DNA of 64,000 nt from DATKZS01 sp035527835 [NCBI: bacterium] (GTDB lineage: Bacteria; RBG-13-61-14): the NCBI GenBank assembly GCA_035527835.1, contig DATKZS010000140.1, positions 1-64,000 of the forward strand, in the 5' to 3' direction. A program made the translations under genes and the position numbers. Below are positions 1 through 8,243 of the stretch, in pieces. The notes beneath the pieces were generated by a model that was not told the origin of the DNA, made no database searches, and worked only from the letters and a program-made list of their open reading frames with translations. How positions within the stretch are numbered: position 1 is the first letter of the stretch; each line of letters begins with the position of its first letter.

Positions 1-2
1 AC

Positions 3-755
3 CTCAGGGTGACAAGCGCCGCGCCTTGGAGCGAGCTCCCCTCCCTTTCGTGGACCGGGTCCGAGTTCGGGATGAGCTGGGATGATGGCCGGGATGGGAA
101 TGAGGAAATTTACTTCGTCCGGGTCGGCGCGGCCGGGACCAAGATCGGCGCCGACCTCAGGGTAACCAGCGCTGCGGGTTTTAGCTGGTATCCCTCCCTT
201 TCCTGGACCGGGTCCGAGTTCGGGGTGAGCTGGGATGATAACCGGGACGGGAACTGGGAAATCTACTTTACCCGGGTCAGCGCGGCCGGGGCCAAGATCG
301 GGTCCGACCTCAGAGTAACCAACAACGCAAGTTCTAGCGGGTCTCCCTCCCTTTCCTGGAGCGGGTCCGAGTTCGGGGTGAGCTGGCATGATTCCCGGGA
401 TGGGAACAATGAAATCTATTTCTCCCGCGTCTCCGCGGCCGGGGTCAAAGTCGGGTCCGACCTGCGAGTGACCAATGACGCGCATACTAGCTATAATGGC
501 CCTCTTTCCTGGACCGGCTCCGAGTTCGGAATGAGCTGGAATGATATCCGGGACGGGATCTGGGAAATCTACTTTGCCCGGGTGAGCGCGGCCGGGGCCA
601 AGATCGGATCCGACCTCAGGGTGACAAGCGCCGCGCCTTGGAGCGAGCTCCCCTCCCTTTCGTGGACCGGGTCCGAGTTCGGGATGAGCTGGGATGATGG
701 CCGGGATGGGAATGAGGAAATTTACTTCGCCCGCCTCGGCCTGACCTGTCCGTGA
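3..755 (+). CDS. Tandem-repeat (beta-propeller-like) surface protein, 3' part
   Basis: The reading frame is open to the left edge, so the 5' end is missing; the GTG at 9 lies inside a repeat and is not a real start. The protein is made of 51-residue repeats (153 bp), four full and one partial, each with SLSWTGSEFG, then a D-x-R-D-G-N-x-E-I-Y segment, then R-V-S-A-A-G-x-K-I-G-x-D-L-R-V-T. The repeats look like blades of a secreted propeller or an adhesin-like protein; the Asp-rich turn could bind a metal, but this is inference. The first visible unit (1-117) and the last (613-729) are identical in DNA over 117 bp while the units between differ. The protein ends abruptly a few residues after the last repeat, with no anchor or sorting domain. 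Confidence 0.75.
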   Translation, partial: LRVTSAAPWSELPSLSWTGSEFGMSWDDGRDGNEEIYFVRVGAAGTKIGADLRVTSAAGFSWYPSLSWTGSEFGVSWDDNRDGNWEIYFTRVSAAGAKIGSDLRVTNNASSSGSPSLSWSGSEFGVSWHDSRDGNNEIYFSRVSAAGVKVGSDLRVTNDAHTSYNGPLSWTGSEFGMSWNDIRDGIWEIYFARVSAAGAKIGSDLRVTSAAPWSELPSLSWTGSEFGMSWDDGRDGNEEIYFARLGLTCP

Positions 756-1021
756 GGATGCGGTCGGAGGCGGTGTGGTCTGAGGCGGCGAATGAACCTT
801 CCGTAGGGGCAGGCCCCCCGTGCCTGCCCAATGCCGGGGCAACCACGGGGGGTTGCCCCTACAGACTTTCAGCGCTTGATCGGCATATCTTCGCCTCCCC
901 AGGGCTCCCGCCCTGAAAGGGCGATAATAAGATAGCCCAAGGTTGGCCGTCCGCGGCCTACCCTGGGTATCGGAGCCCGTAATATCCCTTTCAGCCCTGA
1001 AGGGGCGTAATAAAGACGGCA
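756..1021. repeat. Intergenic hairpin cluster
   Basis: No gene is seen here. The stretch holds palindromic repeats: an outer pair GTAGGGGCA (803-811) and TGCCCCTAC (854-862) enclosing smaller G/C-rich stems, then copies of a GCCCTGAAAGGGC-type palindrome near 910 and 995. These resemble the multi-hairpin mosaics found elsewhere in the window (17.4, 19.4, 21.3 and 52.1 kb). Confidence 0.6.
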
Positions 1022-1438
1022 CTAGTAGATCAGCTTTTCCGGCTCGATCTTGAGCGCGGCGGCGATTTTTTTGAGGGCGGTTTTGGATGGCCGGCGCTCG
1101 CCGGCTTCGAGCTTGGCGATGTAGCTCTGGGAGAGGCCGGTTTTTTTGGAGAGCCGTGCCTGGGTGAGGTTTTGGCGGCCGCGGAGATAACGGAGCGGGC
1201 TCCGGCCCAGCATGCGGCAGAGCTCGTCGTGCTCAATGGTTTTTTGGTCCGGGTCGGCCTTGGCCCGGTCATAAGCCCTTATGTCCTGGAGCTCTTCCAT
1301 CTCCTCCATCAGCCGCCTCCATACCGCGAGAGGCACCACTACCGCTTGCTCCCCGCCGATCCTGATCTCCTGGGGCCTGGCGAATTCATCGCCGTTGCGC
1401 TCCATGTCGGCGGCCCCGCTGACGCCATGTTTTTTCAT
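1022..1438 (-). CDS. HTH (XRE) antitoxin of a RelE-type module
   Basis: A 138-residue protein with an N-terminal segment like Phd/YefM antitoxins (V-V-P-L-A-V-W-R-R-L-M-E-E) and a C-terminal XRE helix-turn-helix containing QARLSKKTGLSQSYIAKLE. It should neutralise the toxin encoded just upstream and repress the operon through its HTH. I chose the ATG at 1438 because a GGGGTGAG ribosome site precedes it; the frame is open further upstream but overlaps the toxin end. The toxin stop lies 4 nt upstream, so the two are translationally linked in toxin-first order, as in higBA-like modules. The family is clear; the exact subfamily is not. Confidence 0.85.
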   Translation of the reverse strand: MKKHGVSGAADMERNGDEFARPQEIRIGGEQAVVVPLAVWRRLMEEMEELQDIRAYDRAKADPDQKTIEHDELCRMLGRSPLRYLRGRQNLTQARLSKKTGLSQSYIAKLEAGERRPSKTALKKIAAALKIEPEKLIY

Positions 1439-1442
1439 GTTC

Positions 1443-1706
1443 TCACCCCTTATACACGTCGCCGCGGCCGCGTATGACCACAACCAGAATGATCAGCCGG
1501 CCCTCGTGCCTTTCAAAAATCACCCGGTGCTTGCCGACCCGTAACCGGGACCCTTCGCGGTCCGCGAGCTTCTTCACGTCCAGGCCGGGTGCGTCCGGGT
1601 CCTCGGCCAGCCTCTCGATGGCGCCGATGATTCTTTCCCGCAGGTCACGCGGCATGCGCTTCAGATATGCCGCCGGCTGGCGCCTGTATTCGACCCGATA
1701 CCTCAC
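1443..1706 (-). CDS. RelE/ParE-superfamily toxin
   Basis: An 87-residue basic protein with the RelE signature: Y-R-V-E-Y-R near the N-terminus, L-K-R-M-P-R-D-L-R-E-R-I helix, then G-S-R-L-R-V-G-K-H-R-V-I-F near the C-terminus. Family members cleave mRNA on the ribosome. The GTG at 1706 gives the usual RelE length and start; an upstream in-frame ATG at 1733 lies inside the predicted promoter spacer and is unlikely to be used. The GTG is six bases after the -10 box, so the transcript may be leaderless. It is followed by its antitoxin 4 nt later. Confidence 0.85.
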   Translation of the reverse strand: MRYRVEYRRQPAAYLKRMPRDLRERIIGAIERLAEDPDAPGLDVKKLADREGSRLRVGKHRVIFERHEGRLIILVVVIRGRGDVYKG

Positions 1707-1712
1707 CCTTCT

Positions 1713-1741
1713 ATTATGACCAAAAACAGTCATAATTTCAA
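1713..1741 (-). promoter_or_regulatory. Promoter and operator of the toxin-antitoxin operon
   Basis: Read on the minus strand: -35 TTGAAA (1741-1736), 17-base spacer, -10 CATAAT (1718-1713). The spacer and -10 contain an inverted repeat TATGAC-N8-GTCATA, a plausible site for the HTH antitoxin. The toxin GTG follows the -10 by six bases. Confidence 0.6.
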
Positions 1742-2095
1742 GACGGCGATCAGGAGCGAATTTTAGCGGCGGGGCGGACCGTGTCGGACCTCGACCCCGA
1801 TCCATCTTTGGAGTGCGCGGGCACGACCGCGCTTTCATTGATGCCGATGTCCCCAGCTCCTCTGGTTGGATTCCAACAGCGCGGATGGCGGAGACTTCTT
1901 GCTTTCGATGATGCCATGAAGCATCATTGATATTGCGGCGCCAATGAAAGCGGCGCCGCCGCACTCCAAATGATTGAGGAATGCTCCGAACTCTGATATT
2001 AAATGGGTTTAATAAGTGGGCCCGACACTCCTGTCGGGCCATGTCGAGGTCGCGGGACAGGAGTGTCCCGCCTACCATGAATAGGGGAGGAAGCC
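1742..2095. repeat. Intergenic region with TGTC-stem REP hairpins
   Basis: No gene is seen. Two REP hairpins of the family associated with the RAYT gene at 13.8 kb are present: GGCCCGACA-CTCC-TGTCGGGCC (2019-2040) and GCGGGACA-GGAG-TGTCCCGC (2052-2071). Near 1804-1835 and 1945-1968 are copies of a TTTGGAGTGCG.../...GCACTCCAAA palindrome also seen near 9750, 26150 and 27640-27760. Confidence 0.65.
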
Positions 2096-3442
2096 ATGGC
2101 GATGATGGATGAAATTAAATGGGACGACGCGTATCAGGAGGCGCTGGGTTATTTCAAGGCGCTGCTCCGGTTCGAGACGGTGAACCCTCCGGGCAACGAG
2201 AAGCCCGCGGCCCAGTACCTGGCCGAGGTCTTGAGCAAGGACGGGATCGAGCCGGAGCTCTTCGACAGCGCGGAGAACCGGTCGAACCTGGTCTGCCGCT
2301 TGAAGGGCAGCGGCGAGAAGCCGCCCATTTTGTTGAACGGCCACCTCGACGTGGTCCCGGTCGAGCTGGAGAAGTGGACCATGCCGCCGTTCGAGGCGCA
2401 AGAAAAGGACGGCTGCCTCTACGGCCGCGGCGCCCTGGACATGAAGAACATGGTGGCCATGAGCCTGATGGCCGTGCTGCTCATGAAGCGGGCGGGCGCG
2501 AAGCTCAAGCGCGACATCATCTTCTGCGCGGTGTCGGATGAGGAGGCCGGCGGAAGGTACGGCTCGCAGTTCATGGTGGAGAACCACGCGGACAAGGTCA
2601 AGGCCGAGTACTCGATCTCGGAGGCCGGTGGCTTTTCCATGGAGATGGAGGGCAAGCGTTTTTACCTGATCCAGGTCGCGGAAAAGGGCCTGGCCTGGCT
2701 CAAGATCAGAACGCAAGGCGAGCCCGGCCACGGCTCCATACCCAATCCTGACAGCGCGCTCATCAAGGCCGCGGCCATCGCCGCCACCCTCGGCAAGAAG
2801 CGCCTGCCCCAGCACAACGTCCCGCCGGTGGTCCACTTCGCCGAGACCATTGCATCGCAGTTGAAGTTCCCCAAGAACGCCGTGTTCAAGCTGCTCCTGA
2901 ACCCGGCCCTGTCCGGCCTGATCATTGACAAGGTGATGCCGGACAAGCGCGCGGGCCAGGCATTTGCCGCCATGCTCCACAACACCGCGAACCCCACCGT
3001 GATCCGGGCGGGCGAGAAGACCAACGTCATCCCGTCCCAGGCCGAGCTGGAGGTGGACGGCCGCATCCTGCCCGGCTTCACCACCGCTGACTTCATCTCC
3101 GAGGTCCGGGCCCTGATCGGCGATGGGCCGGAGATCGAGGTCATGCGCGAATTAACGCCCACCCAGGCCCCGGCCGACGATCCCATCATGACCATGATCC
3201 GCGAGGTCATCCTCCGCCACGACCCCGGCTCCATCGTGCTCCCGTACCTCCTCACCGGCTTCTCCGACGCCACCCACTGGAAAAAGCTCGGGCTTAAGTG
3301 CTACGGCTTCTCTCCGGTCAAGCTCCCGGCCGACCTGAGCCTCCAAAAGCTCGCCCACGGCCACGACGAGCGCATCCCGCTCGACGGCTTCCGCTTCGGG
3401 CTGCGAGCGCTGTTCGAGCTGGTGGAGAAGGTATCAATGTAA
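2096..3442 (+). CDS. M20 family metallopeptidase/deacylase
   Basis: A 448-residue zinc hydrolase of the ArgE/DapE/carboxypeptidase G2 family. The di-metal motifs are present: GHLDVVP (H83, D85), YGRGALDMKN, the SDEEAGG glutamates and a late HGHDERI histidine. A dimerisation (lid) domain is expected in the middle. Members remove acyl groups from amino acids or cleave small peptides; the substrate cannot be read from sequence. The start has a strong AGGGGAGG site. nagB follows after 33 bp, so the two may be co-transcribed, which would suit recycling of acylated amino compounds. Confidence 0.88.
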   Translation: MAMMDEIKWDDAYQEALGYFKALLRFETVNPPGNEKPAAQYLAEVLSKDGIEPELFDSAENRSNLVCRLKGSGEKPPILLNGHLDVVPVELEKWTMPPFEAQEKDGCLYGRGALDMKNMVAMSLMAVLLMKRAGAKLKRDIIFCAVSDEEAGGRYGSQFMVENHADKVKAEYSISEAGGFSMEMEGKRFYLIQVAEKGLAWLKIRTQGEPGHGSIPNPDSALIKAAAIAATLGKKRLPQHNVPPVVHFAETIASQLKFPKNAVFKLLLNPALSGLIIDKVMPDKRAGQAFAAMLHNTANPTVIRAGEKTNVIPSQAELEVDGRILPGFTTADFISEVRALIGDGPEIEVMRELTPTQAPADDPIMTMIREVILRHDPGSIVLPYLLTGFSDATHWKKLGLKCYGFSPVKLPADLSLQKLAHGHDERIPLDGFRFGLRALFELVEKVSM

Positions 3443-3475
3443 AATGATGAATTATGAAAGAGGAAGCGAGAGACA

Positions 3476-4213
3476 ATGGAAATAATTGTTTGTAAGGACA
3501 AGGCGGAACTTGGGCGGAAGGCTGCGGCGGACGGAGCGGCGCTGATCCGGAAGGCGCTCAAGGACCGGGGATCGGCCTTCATCATCCTCGCCACCGGCGC
3601 GTCGCAGTTCGAGATGCTGGCGGCGCTGCGGAAGGAGAAGGACATTGACTGGAGCAAGGTCACGGGCTTTCACCTTGACGAGTACGTGGGCCTGCCGGTC
3701 ACGCACCCGGCGTCGTTCAGGCTGTATCTGCGCGAGCGCTTTGTGAAGCACGTGCCCATGAAGGAGTTCCATTATATCAACGGCGAGGGCGACGCGGCGG
3801 CCGAGTGTAAGCGGGTGGGCGCGATCATCCGGCGCAATCCCATTGACGTTGCATTCGTGGGCATCGGCGAGAACGGCCACATTGCGTTCAACGACCCGCC
3901 GGCGGACTTTGCGACGGAGGAGCCGTACCTGGTGGTGGACCTGGACGAGGCCTGCCGCCGCCAGCAGATGGGGGAGGGCTGGTTCAAGACCCTGGAAGAA
4001 GTGCCCCCAAAGGCCATCTCCATGTCCGTCAACCAGATCATGAAGTCGCGATCCATCATCTGCGCCTGTCCGGACGCGCGCAAGGCCAAGGCGGTCAAGA
4101 TGTGCCTGGAAGGCCCGGTCACGCCCACCGCGCCGTCGTCCATCATGCAGCAGCACGAGCAGGCCTTCATCTATCTCGATCCTGACTCCGCGGCGCTGCT
4201 GGAGAAGAAGTAG
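3476..4213 (+). CDS. nagB: Glucosamine-6-phosphate deaminase
   Basis: A 245-residue protein that converts glucosamine 6-phosphate to fructose 6-phosphate and ammonia. Diagnostic segments are FHLDEYVGL (catalytic Asp) and [14 protein letters not shown]. The second motif has E-N-G-H rather than the N-D-G-H of E. coli, as in the shorter non-allosteric enzymes of Gram-positive type. The length is also short compared with the 266-residue E. coli enzyme. It probably feeds amino sugars into glycolysis. A GAGGAAGCGAGAG region precedes the ATG. Confidence 0.9.
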   Translation: MEIIVCKDKAELGRKAAADGAALIRKALKDRGSAFIILATGASQFEMLAALRKEKDIDWSKVTGFHLDEYVGLPVTHPASFRLYLRERFVKHVPMKEFHYINGEGDAAAECKRVGAIIRRNPIDVAFVGIGENGHIAFNDPPADFATEEPYLVVDLDEACRRQQMGEGWFKTLEEVPPKAISMSVNQIMKSRSIICACPDARKAKAVKMCLEGPVTPTAPSSIMQQHEQAFIYLDPDSAALLEKK

Positions 4214-4360
4214 CGGACAGCGGGCATCAGGACAGCGCACATAGCCAGCCGGTATGCGCGCCGTAAGGCACAGGATGGTCGGGTAAAAGTGCCCTGAATG
4301 ACCATAAATAAACATCTCCGCTATTTTTTCGCACAGCCATCGGGAGGGAGTGGGAGGGAG
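4214..4360. other. Intergenic spacer
   Basis: No gene, hairpin or terminator that I can support lies between nagB and the promoter of the first radical SAM gene. Confidence 0.5.
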
Positions 4361-4389
4361 TTGTGGCAGTCGCGAGTCTATGCTAGTAT
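4361..4389 (+). promoter_or_regulatory. Promoter of radical SAM copy 1
   Basis: TTGTGG, 17-base spacer, TAGTAT, with TG one base before the -10 (extended -10). The same arrangement recurs before copies 2 and 3, which supports its being real. Confidence 0.65.
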
Positions 4390-4583
4390 TACATGATCGC
4401 GGGCCTACATCCCAATTCTTCAGGAAGGTTCCCGCATTTTTTGATGAGTCATTTAAGGGAATGGTTTGGCAACGATGCTATTGTCTCGTGCCCTGCGGCC
4501 CTCCAAGGGGGAGCTCCAGTCCGACATGGGCGTCGCGGGTCAAGGGTTCGCGGCGAAATGTGAATCATCTCTCAGGATAAGCC
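4390..4583 (+). promoter_or_regulatory. Long conserved 5' leader of radical SAM copy 1
   Basis: This 194-nt leader resembles the leader of copy 2 (6410-6602) over its whole length. Shared blocks include GGGCCTACATCC, CAGGAAGGTTCCCG, CTCCAAGGGGGAG and TCAAGGGTTCGCGGCGAAA. A short ORF from 4444 is alignable in copy 2, but differences fall equally on all codon positions, so I read it as untranslated RNA. The blocks AGGAAGGTTCC and CTCCAAGGGGGAG could form stems. It ends with an AGGA ribosome site. Confidence 0.5.
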
Positions 4584-6029
4584 ATGGCCAACATCCTTTT
4601 CATCCAGAACAATTATTTTCATTGGCTGGGGCCGATGTGGATCAGCGCGGTGCTCAAGCGTCATGGGCACCAGGCGCGGCTGGTGACGGCGTTCAGCGAG
4701 GCGCAGGTAAGGCGCGCGGTGCGGCGGAGGCGGCCGGACCTGGTGGCAATGCATACCCTCACCGGGGCGCATCGTTTTTCGTTGGGCGCGGCGGCCGCGG
4801 CCAAGGAGGCGTTACCGGGAGTCAAGGTGATCCTGGGCGGCACGCACGCCACGTTTTTTCCGGAGATTGTGGAGGAGCCGGGGGTTGATTTTGTCTGCCG
4901 GGGGGAAGGCGAGTATGCGATGCTCGACCTGTGCAACCGTCTGGACTCGGGCGGCCCGGTGGATGACATTGCTAATATCTGGGCCAAGATTGACGGCCGC
5001 ATCGCTAAAAATGACGTGCGGCCGCTGATCGAGGACCTGGACGGCCTTCCCTTCCCGGATCGGGAGCTTTATCTGGAGGGACGGGCCCAGCCGTTGCGCA
5101 TCGCCTACTTCATGGCCGGCCGCGGCTGTCCCCACCGCTGCACCATCTGTTTTAACGAGAAGAACATGGAGTTGTACCGGGGCAAGGGTCACTATGTGCG
5201 GATGCGCAGCCCGGAGAACGTGATCGCGGAGATCGAGGAAGTCCGGCGCCGCTACAACAATTCCACGGTCCGTTTCGAGGACGACACTTTCACGCTCAAG
5301 CGGGACTGGTCGCGTGCTTTCATGGACCAATATCAGAGCCGGGTGGGGCTGCCCTTTTTCATTGGCACGCGCGCCGACACGCTTGACCAGGAGATGACCA
5401 CCCATCTCCGCCAGGCCGGATGCTACATGGCGGCGTTCTCCGTGGAGTCCGGTTGCGAGCGGGTCCGCAACGGCATCCTTCGCAAGGACATATCAACCGC
5501 TTCCCTCCGCCAGGCTGCGGAACTGCTGCACGGAGCCGGCATTCCTTTCCAGACCACCAACATCCTGGGCATCCCCGGCGAAACCGTGGAGGAAGGGTTG
5601 ATGACCGTGAATTTGAACATCGAGATCAAGACCGACAATCCGTGGTTTTCCGTGTTTCAGCCTTACCCTTCCACCAGCATTGAGGAGACGGTAAAAAAGG
5701 AGTGGGGCCTCACCAATCTGCACCCGGACATGATCTCCGACAATTACCACTCCTGGAGTCTGCTCAACCATGATCCGCAGGTGCGCCAACTCAGCAATCT
5801 GCATAAGTTCACTTACTGGACGATCAAACATCCCGGCCTCCTTCCCCTGGTCAAGCTGCTGATCAAGCTACCTCCCAATCCCGCCTTCATCGCCATTCAT
5901 CGCGCGGGCCACATGTTTGTCTATTCCCACGGCGCCCGGCTGTCCACGTGGAGAGGATTCTATGACGGCATGAAGGTCAGCTTATCCTCTCCCTTCTTCC
6001 AGATGCTCGAGAAATTCCAGGGGCGATGA
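4584..6029 (+). CDS. B12-binding radical SAM protein, tandem copy 1
   Basis: A 481-residue class B radical SAM enzyme. The N-terminal 130 residues form a cobalamin-binding-like domain (RRPDLVAMH, VILGGTHATFFPEI, CRGEGEYAMLDL). The radical SAM core has C182-x3-C186-x2-C189 in GRGCPHRCTICF for the 4Fe-4S cluster. The C-terminal 120 residues are specific to this family. Relatives include BchE and HpnJ-type enzymes that methylate or rearrange unactivated carbons, often in lipids; the substrate here is unknown. It is the first of three paralogs of identical length that align without gaps. The start has AGGATAAGCC before the ATG. Confidence 0.88.
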   Translation: MANILFIQNNYFHWLGPMWISAVLKRHGHQARLVTAFSEAQVRRAVRRRRPDLVAMHTLTGAHRFSLGAAAAAKEALPGVKVILGGTHATFFPEIVEEPGVDFVCRGEGEYAMLDLCNRLDSGGPVDDIANIWAKIDGRIAKNDVRPLIEDLDGLPFPDRELYLEGRAQPLRIAYFMAGRGCPHRCTICFNEKNMELYRGKGHYVRMRSPENVIAEIEEVRRRYNNSTVRFEDDTFTLKRDWSRAFMDQYQSRVGLPFFIGTRADTLDQEMTTHLRQAGCYMAAFSVESGCERVRNGILRKDISTASLRQAAELLHGAGIPFQTTNILGIPGETVEEGLMTVNLNIEIKTDNPWFSVFQPYPSTSIEETVKKEWGLTNLHPDMISDNYHSWSLLNHDPQVRQLSNLHKFTYWTIKHPGLLPLVKLLIKLPPNPAFIAIHRAGHMFVYSHGARLSTWRGFYDGMKVSLSSPFFQMLEKFQGR

Positions 6030-6123
6030 AGCCAAGGCGCGAGAGTGGCGCCGCGTCCCTCCTGCCCTATACTACTAACATGCAAGATGCAAAAATTTCT
6101 TTGCACTTTTAGATGTTCGAGCC

Positions 6124-6200
6124 ATTTTTTGACAGGATTTACAGGATTCTCGGAAAGTGTAAACCGATCTTCTTTCATCCTGTAAATCCTGTCAAAAAAT
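6124..6200. repeat. Long hairpin H1 (ACAGGAT family)
   Basis: A perfect 24-nt inverted repeat (6124-6147 with 6177-6200) with a 29-nt loop. Each arm contains the word ACAGGAT twice (GACAGGATTTACAGGAT), so the arm is itself a direct repeat. It lies between radical SAM copy 1 and the promoter of copy 2. Confidence 0.9.
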
Positions 6201-6380
6201 CTTTTCATGATTTCAATTGAACCGCCAAGGCCATGTTTTGGTTGCGGCCAAAGGCCGCGCTGTGATCTCCGGATGCAGGCCGGAGGCCGCGCCACAATTA
6301 AGCATTTCCGACATGTATTCTGCGCCCCCAGGCTCGGCTGGAAGTGCTACATAATTAGTGCTCCGGCTCGGCCTGGGAGT

Positions 6381-6409
6381 TTGAAACCGGCGCGAGCCCA
6401 TGCTAATAT
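6381..6409 (+). promoter_or_regulatory. Promoter of radical SAM copy 2
   Basis: TTGAAA (6381-6386), 17-base spacer, TAATAT (6404-6409), with TG one base before the -10. This is the best match to the sigma-70 consensus among the three paralog promoters. Confidence 0.72.
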
Positions 6410-6602
6410 AATTAGATCAAGGGCCTACATCCGAATTCTCCAGGAAGGTTCCCGTAATTTTTGATGAATTATTTTAGGGCCTGTTTGGACAAGGATGCCC
6501 ACATGGCGCGCCCTGTGGTCCTCCAAGGGGGAGCGGCAGGCCGGCATGGGTGTCGCGGTCAAGGGTTCGCGGCGAAACGTGAACCATCCTTCAGGATAAA
6601 CC
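6410..6602 (+). promoter_or_regulatory. Long conserved 5' leader of radical SAM copy 2
   Basis: A 193-nt leader, collinear with the copy 1 leader and sharing the same blocks (see 4390-4583). It ends in TCAGGATAAACC before the ATG. Copy 3 lacks most of this leader. Confidence 0.5.
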
Positions 6603-8048
6603 ATGGCTAACGTCCTCTTCATCCAGAATGATTATTATCCTTGGCTGGGCGTGATGTGGCTGAGCGCGGTGCTCAAGCGTTACGGACACCAGGCGCGGTT
6701 GGTGACGGCGTTCAGCGAGGCGCAGGTGAGGCGCGCGGTGCGGCGGATCAAGCCGGACCTGGTGGCGATGCACACCATCACCGGGGCCCATAAATTCTCG
6801 TTGCGCGCGGCGGCTGCGGCCAAGGAGGCGTTGCCGGGGGTCAAGGTGATCCTGGGCGGTCCGCACGCCACGTTTTTTCCGGAGATTATAGAGGATCCGG
6901 CGGTTGATTTCGTGGGCCGGGGCGAGGGCGAGTACGCGATGCTGGATTTGTGCAACCGGCTGGACTCCCGCGGCCCGGTTGATGACATCGCGAACATCTG
7001 GGCCAAGATTGACGGCCGTGTCGTTGAAAACGACGTGCGGCCCCTGGTCGAGGACCTGGACGGCCTTCCCTTCCCGGACCGGGAGCTTTATTCGGCGAGG
7101 CAATCCACGCCGCTGGACATGATCTCCTTCATGGCGGGCCGCGGTTGTCCCCATCGTTGCAGCATTTGTTTTAACGAGAAGAACATGGGGTTGTACCGGG
7201 GCAAGGGGCGCTACGTGCGTATGCGCAGCGCGGAGAACGTGATCGCGGAGATCGAGGAGGTCCGCCGCCGCTATCACAACTCCGCGCTCCGTTTCGAGGA
7301 CGACACTTTCACGCTCAAGCGGGACTGGCTGCACAATTTCCTGGACCAGTACCAGGGCCGGGTGGAGCTGCCCTTTTTCATCGGCACACGCGCCGACGCG
7401 CTCGACGCGGAGACGATCACCCATCTCCGCCGGGCCGGATGCTACATGGCGGTGTTCTCCGTGGAGTCCGGCTCCGAGCGGGTCCGCAACGGCATCCTCC
7501 GCAAGAACATCTCCACCGCATCGCTCATCCAGGCGGCGGAACTGCTGCACGGCGCGGGCATCCCTTTCCAGACCACCAACATCCTGGGCATCCCCAGCGA
7601 AACCGTGGAGGAAGGCCTGATGACCGTGAATTTTAACATCGAGATCAAGACCGACAACCCCTACTTTTCCGTGTTCCAGCCCTACCCTTCCACCAGCATC
7701 GCCGAGACGGTGAAAAAGGAGTGGGGCCTCGCCGACCTGAACCCGGACATGATCTCCGACAGTTTCCATTCCTGGAGTCCGCTCAGCCACGATCCCCAGG
7801 TGCGCCAGCTCGCCAATCTCCATAAGTTCGCTTACTGGACAATCAAATATCCCGGCCTCCTCCCCCTGGTCAAACGCCTGATCAAGCTCCCGCCCAATCC
7901 CGCCTTTATCGCAATCCATCGTGCCGCCCACATGTTCGTATATTCCCGCCACGCCCATCTGCCCTTGTGGAAAGGATTCACCACCGGCATGAAGGTCAGC
8001 CTGTCCAGTCCCTTCTTCCAATTCCTCCAGAAATTCCAGGGGCGCTGA
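6603..8048 (+). CDS. B12-binding radical SAM protein, tandem copy 2
   Basis: 481 residues, with the same domain order as its neighbours: cobalamin-binding-like N-terminus, radical SAM cluster Cys at 182, 186 and 189 (GRGCPHRCSICF), family-specific C-terminus. By eye roughly four in five residues match copy 1. The most divergent short stretch lies just before the cluster (residues about 166-177: SARQSTPLDMIS here against LEGRAQPLRIAY in copy 1), which may affect substrate choice. FVGRGEGEY replaces FVCRGEGEY, removing a cysteine near residue 104 that the other copies keep. It has its own promoter and a long leader. Confidence 0.88.
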   Translation: MANVLFIQNDYYPWLGVMWLSAVLKRYGHQARLVTAFSEAQVRRAVRRIKPDLVAMHTITGAHKFSLRAAAAAKEALPGVKVILGGPHATFFPEIIEDPAVDFVGRGEGEYAMLDLCNRLDSRGPVDDIANIWAKIDGRVVENDVRPLVEDLDGLPFPDRELYSARQSTPLDMISFMAGRGCPHRCSICFNEKNMGLYRGKGRYVRMRSAENVIAEIEEVRRRYHNSALRFEDDTFTLKRDWLHNFLDQYQGRVELPFFIGTRADALDAETITHLRRAGCYMAVFSVESGSERVRNGILRKNISTASLIQAAELLHGAGIPFQTTNILGIPSETVEEGLMTVNFNIEIKTDNPYFSVFQPYPSTSIAETVKKEWGLADLNPDMISDSFHSWSPLSHDPQVRQLANLHKFAYWTIKYPGLLPLVKRLIKLPPNPAFIAIHRAAHMFVYSRHAHLPLWKGFTTGMKVSLSSPFFQFLQKFQGR

Positions 8049-8155
8049 AGCCAAGGCGCGGGCGTGGCGCCGGCCGCGGGACGCCGGCCGGAGGACCGGT
8101 CCGCAATCAACAATTTCCGACACTTTGACCGCACAGCCCGGATCAGCCGGAGAGT

Positions 8156-8184
8156 TTGTAACCGGTGTGGGCCGATGCTAGTAT
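8156..8184 (+). promoter_or_regulatory. Promoter of radical SAM copy 3
   Basis: TTGTAA (8156-8161), 17-base spacer, TAGTAT (8179-8184), with the extended -10 TG. The leader to the ATG is only about 59 nt, lacking most of the conserved element seen in copies 1 and 2. Confidence 0.65.
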
Positions 8185-8243
8185 TATTTTATCGAGGGGC
8201 TGTATCAGTATTCTTCTTGAACGCACCCTTTTAGGCGGAAATC

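Noticed and set aside
4390-4583. Cobalamin riboswitch before the B12-radical SAM genes
   Set aside because: No B12-box-like conserved core could be found; only a paralog-conserved leader remains.
4444-4602. Short ORF in the leaders of radical SAM copies 1 and 2 as a conserved leader peptide
   Set aside because: The two versions align, but differences fall equally on all three codon positions and many change the amino acid; the frame breaks by one base, and the upstream AGGAAGG is about 15 nt from the ATG.
6591-8123. 510-codon minus-strand frame opposite radical SAM copy 2, and similar long frames opposite the GMC, GH36 and other genes
   Set aside because: These are shadow frames of high-GC genes with no domain features, and equivalent frames appear opposite the paralogs only because the DNA is duplicated.
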